From positions 1-64,000 of the forward strand of contig NZ_FQXT01000004.1 of NCBI RefSeq assembly GCF_900130045.1: 64,000 bases of DNA, read 5' to 3'. Origin of the DNA: Leeuwenhoekiella palythoae (GTDB lineage: Bacteria; Bacteroidota; Bacteroidia; Flavobacteriales; Flavobacteriaceae). A program made the translations under genes and the position numbers. A model generated the notes under the pieces. The model was not told the DNA's origin. It ran no database searches and worked only from the letters and a program-made list of their open reading frames with translations. Shown piece by piece: positions 14,101 to 23,100 of this stretch. The first letter of the stretch is position 1; each line of letters begins with the position of its first letter.

Positions 14101-17100
14101 TCAGCTCCATTACCATTATCGGCAATTAAATTTCCTGAAACCGCTGTGTCTTCATCCGTTGTAAATGCATCATCTACAGCATCAGGGGTAGCAACGATCG
14201 TGATAGTAGCTGTTGCCGTACTTTCCGCTCCATTCGTATCGGTAATTGTATATGTAAAACTATCTGTACCATTAAAGTCAGTATTAGGCGTATAGGTAAA
14301 GGTTCCGTTAGGATTTACAGTTACCGAACCGTTTTCAGCATTTGTTTCAAGAGCAGCAGTTGTAGGCTCAGAACCTAAATCGTCAGCTCCACTGCCGTTG
14401 CCAGCATACAGATTTCCTGAAACCGCTGTGTCTTCATTTGTTGTAAATGCATCATCAACTGCATCAGGAGTCGATATAACAGCTACTGTAGCGGTCGCAG
14501 TACTGGTTGCACCGTTATTGTCAGTGATCGTATAAGTAAAACTATCTGTACCGTTAAAGTCGGCATTAGGAGTATAGGTAAAGGTTCCGTTAGTATTTAC
14601 AGTTACCGAACCGTTGGCTGCATTCGTTTCAAGAGCAGCTGAAGTAGGTGCTACCCCCAGATCGTCTGTACCATTGCCATTATCTGCTAAAAGATCACCA
14701 GAAACTGCAGTATCTTCTGAAGTTGTAAATGCATCGTCAACTGCGTCAGGAGTGGCTATTACAGTTACTGAAACTGAAGCAGTACTTGATACACCATTGG
14801 CATCTGTGATGGTATAGGTGAAACTATCCGTTCCATTAAAGTTGGCATTTGGCGTATAGGTAAAAGTTCCATCCGGATTGATCGTAACCGAACCGTTAGC
14901 AGCATTAGTTGCAAGTGCAACAGCTGTAGGTTCAGAGCCTAAATCATCAGGCCCGTTTCCGTTATCAGCCAATAGATTTCCAGAAACAGAAGCGTCTTCA
15001 TTTACAGTGAATACGTCATCAACCGCATCAGGTGTTGAAGTGATCGTAATGTTGGCAGTAGCTGTACTTGACTGACCATTGGCGTCAGTGATCGTGTATG
15101 TAAAACTATCTGTGCCATTGTAGTCAGGATTCGGAGTATAGGTAAAGGTACCATTAGTATTTACAGTTACCGAACCGTAAGTTGCATTCGTTTCAAGAGC
15201 AGCTGTAGTAGGTGTTATCCCTAAATCATCAGGCCCGTTTCCATTATCTGCAAATAAGTCATCAGTTATAGCGGTATCTTCATTAGTAGTGAAGTTATCA
15301 TCATAAGCATCAGGAGTAGAAACCACATTGATATTCTGACTTGCAGTTGCTGTACCGCCTTGACCATCTGAAATAGTATAGGTAAACGTGATTGGGCCGT
15401 TGTAATCATCCGCAGGAACAAAAGTAATAGTGCCATCTGTGGCAATAGTCACCTGACCGTTAGTAACGGCGATATTTTGTGCTACACCGGGAGTGACCGC
15501 AGTACCATTTATACTTTGTACGGTAAGTGGGTCTCCATCAACATCTGTGTCCCCTGTGAGTGGTGTTAAAATCACCGACTCATCTTCGTTCACCGTATAA
15601 GCATCATCTACAGCAACCGGATCATCGTTAACCGAATTTACTGTGATTAATTGATCAGCAGTTGCAGTGGCTCCATTTCCATCGTTGATAACGTATGGGA
15701 AACTTACTGGACCATTATAATTAGCATCAGGTGTAAATGTGATTATTCCACCGGCATCTATAGTTACGGTACCATTAGTTACAGGTATCGTCTGTGCACC
15801 TCCGGCAATTAGAGTGCCATTGATACTTTCAATAGTTAGACCATCTCCGTCAATGTCTGAATCACCTGTGAGTGGCGTTAGGACTACTGAATCATCTTCG
15901 TCTACTGAATAGGAATCATCAACAGCAACCGGTGGGTCATTTACTGCATTAACAGTAATGATCTGATTTGCAGTCGCTGTGCCACCATTTCCGTCAGAAA
16001 TTGTATAAGGGATTGTAACCGAACCATTAAAGTCATCATCCGGAGTAAATGTGATTATTCCACCAGCATCAATGCGCACAACTCCGTTATCTACTGCGAT
16101 AGTTTGCTCACCGCCGGTAAATGTGGTTCCGTTGATACTTTGAATTGAAAGTACATCTCCATCCACATCTGTATCATCGTCTAATGGAGTTAGTACTACT
16201 GAATCATCTTCGTCAACACTATACGTATCGTCAACCGCTACCGGATCGTCATTGATAGGATTCACCGTAATCACTAATTCTCCAACATCTGTAGCAGTAC
16301 CGTCGGTTATCGTATAGGTGATGGTAGGTACGGTACCATTGTAATTCTCAGCCGGACTGAACGTATAACTTCCATCTGAATTGATCTGAAGATCGCCAAC
16401 ATTAGGTATTGAAGCTACTTGTCCCGAGGTATAAGGATTTCCATTAAAGGTAAATGAAGTAATTGTTAATACATCGCCGTCTGCATCAGTATCATTCAAT
16501 AATAAATCACCAGCGTTGCCATCTCCTACTGATAAATCAACATCTTCGTCTGTTGAATTAGAATCATCTACAGCAACAGGATTTCCATTTACATTTAAGG
16601 TTGCAGCATTAGAAGTAGTTATGTCACAAATGTAGGTAGCATCAGAAATAACAACCGCATATTGATACCCATCGTTAGCATACGCTACTGCGGTTAAGTT
16701 AAGGGTTGCAGTCGTTGCCCCGGAGTAAATTCCACCATCAGTAATGTCTGAGAAGGTGCTTCCTCCATCTGTGCTTACTTGCCATTGATAGCTTAAGGTA
16801 GTACCTGTCGCATCAACAGTGAATGAAGTGTTTTCTCCTTCATTTACAGAACTATCAGCAGGTTGTGTGGTAATTGTAGGAGCAGCGCCCGGTGTAGTCA
16901 CATTTGCATTTGTACCTGGGTAGCTTGCAGCGGTTACTGTACCGTCTGAATTTACTGCCGGCGGATTTCCGGTACCGTAATATCCGTTTCCGTCTGCATC
17001 AGCATTTGGATCGTTGTATGCTTCATTAGCGTCACTACAATTATCACCATCAGAATCGGTGTCGAACTGATCTATAATTCCGTCAAGATCAGTATCAAAA

Positions 17101-20100
17101 CGGTCGTCAACGCCATCTGTATTTGTGTCAACAAAACCTGCAGTATCGGCATCTCTGTAATCTAAAATACCATCATTATCTGAATCTACTGTTGGGTCAG
17201 TTCCTCCGTTTTCAACGCTGTCTAGGATACCGTCATTATCGTCATCAAGGTCGTCTGCATCAGCTACCCCATCATTATCGTTATCTAAGGTATCACGGTA
17301 GTCAACATCACCACCGGTGTTTACGTCGTTATCCGCATCTGGGAAGTCGGTTTGAGGGTTGTCGTAAATACCATTAAAGTCTAGATAGGCATCACCATTA
17401 TCATAGGTATTATCAAAACCGTTTACGCCAACGGTATTATTTGTTCTTCCGTCAGCATCAGTGTCAGCCGTAGGATTTCCTGCTTCAACAATATCAAAAA
17501 GCGAATCATTATCAGAATCCAGGTCTAAATAATCTGGAGTTCCATCACCATCTGTATCTACCGGTTGAATACCTGTTCCTACACCTCCTGAAGAATCATA
17601 ATTATCATCAAGACCATCTTCATCAGTGTCATTATCAGATCTATAAACATAACCTAAAGTGGTTTGAGCTTCGACATTATCAGGTATGGTATCGTCATCA
17701 GAATCTAAATCTAAATGATTAGGAATAGAATCCCCGTCAGTGTCTGGTATGACTAATGGGGTTCCTGCTGTTGGAAATGGAGTGTCTGTATTACCTTGAA
17801 CGTCATCATATGGGTCTAAAGCATCAGCAAGGCCATCAGCATCTTCATCGTTCAATGTTCCGGCACCATATTCTCCATCTCCGTCGGGATCAAAACCACC
17901 GGCCTCAATGGTATCTGGGACCCCGTCATTGTCAGAATCTAGATCCACAAAATCTGCATTAGCACTTCCAGAAGTATTTATAGGAACAATAATAGATTCT
18001 GTTTCGGTTGCACCAACCACAGCCAGAGGAATACCGTTATCATTAACTTCTGTGTTATCTAATACACCGGTACCTGGTTGTCCATTTCCGTCAGGATCGT
18101 CTGTGCCTCCAGACTCAGCATAATCTGTGATACCGTCATTATCTGAGTCTAAATCAAAATAATTAGGAATACCGTCTCCATCTTTATCCGAAGGATTGGT
18201 TCTGGGATTTCCATCTCCGTCTTCGTTAAAATCTTCATAGATATCTAAAATACCATCATTGTCGTCATCTAAGTCATCGGTATCAGCAACGCCATCTCCG
18301 TCTTTATCTTGGTTATTCAACTCTCTCCAATCTCTATCCCCACCTACATCATCAACATCAGGCATATCTGTGGGGAGTTGTCCATTGTTTGTTGCGTTTA
18401 ATGGATTTGTAGTGTCAAAAATTCCATTTTCAAAATCATCGTGAAGACCATCTCCATCAATATCTATGAAATTACTTGGGTCTACAATACCGTTATTATC
18501 AGCATCAAGAGGTAAATCAATACTATCATCAGTTGCATTTTCAGAAATATCGTAAGGATCTACACCCTCATTATCTTCAGAATCAGCATTAGTATCTGCA
18601 TAATCCGGCGCCGAGCCTCCGTCTGTATTGATAGTACCAATGGCGACACCACCATTATTCACATCGTACGCATCATCTATACCATCATTGTCCGTATCAA
18701 CACCAGAAGGTGCTCTGTATCCTGTCGTAGGCTGCCCTTCTATATTATCAATGATACCGTCGTTGTCAATATCAATATCAATCACATTCTTAACCCCATC
18801 TCCATCACGGTCTGCATTGAAGCCAAAACCAAATCCAGGGATTACACCATCATTAGTATCTGCTAAACCGTCTTGATCTGCGTCTGCAGGTGTTCCAGAA
18901 CCTACAATCCCGTCATTTTCACCGTCTACAACCTCGAAGTTACCTTCATAAGTATCTGGGATACCATCGCCGTCAGAATCTAAGTCTAAGTAGTTAGGTA
19001 AGCTGTCTGCATCTGAATTTCTAAGCGTTGGGAAAGTAGCTTCGGTATCAATAGGGTCGTGCCATCCGTTATTGTCAGCATCCACAAATCCATCAATTAC
19101 ACCATCATTGTCCGTGTCGTTATAAGAAGGATTATTTGAAAACGCTTCTTCAGTATCAGAAAGTCCGTCGTTGTCTGAATCTCTATCAAGGAAATTGTAA
19201 ATGTTAGGAACGATATCTGAATTAGCGTCAGTATTTCGAGGCGTGTAATTGGCCACACCGCTGTCTGCTGAAGTTTCAAGTTCGTCTGCAAAACCATTAG
19301 TTCCATAACCTGCAGTATCCACTAACCCATCATTATCAGCATCTGTGAGTCCGACTTCTAAAACATCTGGGATCGCGTCATTATCAGCATCAAGGTCTAA
19401 ATGGTTAGCAATACCATCACCGTCTAGATCATACGCCGCTGCCGGAAGACCGTCAGCATCGCCAATCGCAGCATCTGTAGAATCATCATCAAGATAATTT
19501 ACAACACCGTCACCATCTGCATCAGCATTAGGATCAAGTCCGGCTAAATTTTCAGCAGTATCAAGGATACCATCATTGTCATCATCAAGGTCAATACTAT
19601 CTGTTATACCATCACCATCACTGTCAACATCGATAAAACAGTGTGTTAAATCATAGATAGCAAACCCAGGAGCCGAACCAGCATTGTAAGTTCCACCTGA
19701 AACAATACCATAAGAAATCACAATACGATCTACCGGTGTGCTAAAGCTTGCGTAGACCACACCAAAAGCGGCATCAGCACCAGTTTGTGGAGCGTCAAAA
19801 GCATCACTAGTTACGGTGTTTCCAGCAATAGTGTGTATAGGAGTTCCTTGGAGAATTGGGTTAACGGTTGTGCCTCCTAGGTAACCGGTAATGGTAACAG
19901 TCTCTTGATAATTTACAGAGCCGCTAGAACCATCAATATCAAATAATTTAAACTGTACTCCATCAAGACCAGTATTAGATTCTCCTAGAAGAATTTCAGT
20001 AGAAATAACATCACCATCAATATTAGATGCAAGAGCTGATAAAATTAATTGACTTGCATCTGAAGGACTACTGCCTAGATCTCCTTCATAAAAAGCAGCA

Positions 20101-23100
20101 TTAACGGGAGTAGGGGACTCTAAACCACCTGCTGGAGGAGTAATATTGAATGCATAAGAAGTATTATTCTTATTGTTGTACGTATTAGAAGTCGAGCCAG
20201 GAGCCCAAGTCACCGTATCCCAATTGAAGGTGCTTTCAGTAGCACAAGGATCTGCAGTAACCGAAATTGTAAGCGTGCTTGAAGCAGTGCCGCCATTACT
20301 ATCAGAGATCGTATAATTTGCAGCAGGAACAGCGCCATTGAATCCTGGAGCAGGAATAAACTTATAGCTTCCGTCAGCATAAATGGTAAGTTCGCCTTGA
20401 GCTGCAGCAACACTGTTTCCTGCAGTTACTGTGGTTCCGCCAAAGGTGAATTCCGTTACATTAAGTGTGTTGCCGTCAGCATCAGTATCATTGATTAAAA
20501 CCCCTTCGTCTGCACCAATAAACAGCGTTACATCTTCATAAGTAGTATCAGTGTCAGGGTTTGCAATAGGATCATCATTAACTGCATTGATCGTAAGCGT
20601 TAAATTACCCACGTCAGTAAGTGCCCCATCTGTCACTGTATAAGTGATGGCAGGAACAGCGCCATTATAATTGGAAGCCGGTACAAAAGTGTAGCTTCCA
20701 TTGGCATTTATGGTAAGATCACCAACACCTGCTATAGATGCTGTTTGGCCGGCAGTATAATTCGTGACATCAAAGGTAAACTCACTAATACTTAGCGCAT
20801 CGCCATCGAGATCTGTATCATTCTGTAGTAAATCATCGAGGCTACCATCGGCCACAGTTAAGGTAGTGTCTTCATTAGTACTATTCGCATCATCAATGGC
20901 TACCGGAGGATCGTTAACCGGATCTACAGTAAGCGTTAAGCTGCCTACATCTGTAAGAGTTCCATCGCTTACGGTAAAAGTAATTGCTGGAACCGGACCA
21001 TTATAATTTGCAGCGGGTGTAAAGGTGTAGCTTCCATTTGAATTAATAACTAATGTACCAACTCCAGTTACTGTTGCAGACTGCCCGGCATTGTAGTTAA
21101 CTCCATTAAAGGAGAATCTTGTAATAGAAATAGGATCACCATCAACATCAGTCTCTACAGGAAGTAAGTCATCTGCGCTTCCGTTGGCAACGTTAAGTAC
21201 GGTATTTTCATCAGTACTATTGGTGTAATCACCAGCTACCGGAGGGTCGTTAACAGGAGTTACTGTTATAGCTAAATTTGCCGTAGCGGTAAGTGAGCCA
21301 TCGCTTACTGTGTAAGAAATAGCCGGAACAGTACCGTTGTAATTTGCCGCAGGGGCAAATGTGTAACTTCCGTTAGCATTTATTGTAAGTGCGCCTACGT
21401 TGGCCACTGTAATGGTGGTGCCGGCACTTTGAGTAGTTCCATCGAAGGTGAAGTTGGTAATATTCAGCGCATCGCCATCAACATCAGAATCATTATTTAA
21501 TAAATCTCTGGCAGCACCGTCTGCTACAGTAATCGTTACATCTTCGGGAGTAGTATTACTATCATTAACAGCAACCGGAGGGTCGTTTACAGGTGTTACC
21601 GATAGTGTCAATGTAGAACTTGCGGTTCCGCCATTTCCGTCAGTAATTCTGTAGGTGATTACAGGAACCGAACCATTAAAATTGGCTGCGGGTGTAAAGG
21701 TATAACTACCGTTAGTATTCAACGTAAAAATACCAACTCCAGAGATCGGAGCACTATTTCCAGGAGTGTAATTCGTTCCGTTTATGGTGAACCGGTTTAC
21801 AGTTAAGGTGTTACCATCAGCATCCGTGTCATTAATAAGCACACCATTGGCTGCATTAACATTAAGCGCAGTGTCCTCTGGCGTACTGTTAGTGTCAGGA
21901 TTAGCTACAGGAACCCCGTTTACAGTAAGAATTGCTGCTGCTGAGGTAATTGTGCTACAAACATAAGAAGCATCGGTTACCACAACTCTGTATCTGTAGG
22001 TGTTATACGAGTAGGGCACATTGGTTAAAGTCAAAGTATTGGTTGTGGCACCAGAATATACACCGCCATTAGCCACATTACTATAACTTCCCCCGCCATT
22101 AGTACTTACTTGCCATTGATAACTTAAAGTGGTACCTGTAGCGGTAACAGCAAACGTGGTATTGGCACCTTGATTTATAGTTTTATTAGTAGGTTGTATA
22201 CTTATAGTTGGTGCGACATTTACAGTAGTGACATTGCTATTGGTTCCGGGATAGGTTGCACCTACAACAGTACCATCAGGATTTACTGCAGGAGGATTAC
22301 CTGTGCCATAAAAACGGTTGTCTCCACCATCAGCATTAGGGTTATTGTATGCTTCGTTCGCATCAGAACAGCCGTCATTATCACTGTCTGTATCACGAGA
22401 ATCAGATGCAGCATCACCGTCAGTATCTCTTGGTAAGCATTCTAAGAACACACCAAATGCAAAGGCTTGACCACCTTGCGCACCATTTTGGCCAGCAGTA
22501 TTGATTTCAACAGAAAGTCTGGTTGCATCTACTGTACGTAAGATAGGCACACCTTCCCCTGTATTATTGTATTGAACTCTTCTGGATCCGTTTCCTGTTA
22601 AATTATAACCTGTTCCACCAACGCTTTCAATAATTTCCCAGTTTCTACCATTGGTACTAACACGTTGATATTCATCAGCGGGGAATCCTAAATTATTTGT
22701 TTCTTCGGTATCGGCAAAAATCAGGTCAGGAGTATAAACAGTTCCTGATGCTGTACGGGCGGTAAAGGTGACGTCAAAACTTATATCATTGTTGTTTCCG
22801 GTACCACCACCATTGGCATATATTGATGCACCTGCTAAATTATAATCAGATTTTAATTGAGCTCCTCCAAAGGTGTTAAAATCACTTAAAAAATAATCTG
22901 AAGGACCGTTTCCATTGTCAGAACCATAAGTTCTTGGATTAGTAAGATTAAGATCTCTTACATTGGTAAATGTCGCAGTGATAGAGCCACCGCCCGGAAG
23001 ATTAAGAGTGGCGGTGTCGTTCTCATCAATACCGTCAGCTATTGAAGTTCCTGTCCAAGATAACCAAAATATGTTCTGAGCAAAGTCACCGTTTCTTGTT

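Noticed and set aside
1426-15075. Many plus-strand open frames of 60-110 codons spaced by about 300 bp
   Set aside because: They are antisense shadows of the repeat units of the giant minus-strand gene; their Ser/Pro/Val-rich products (e.g. SPSSTATPLSVS) simply mirror the coding repeats.
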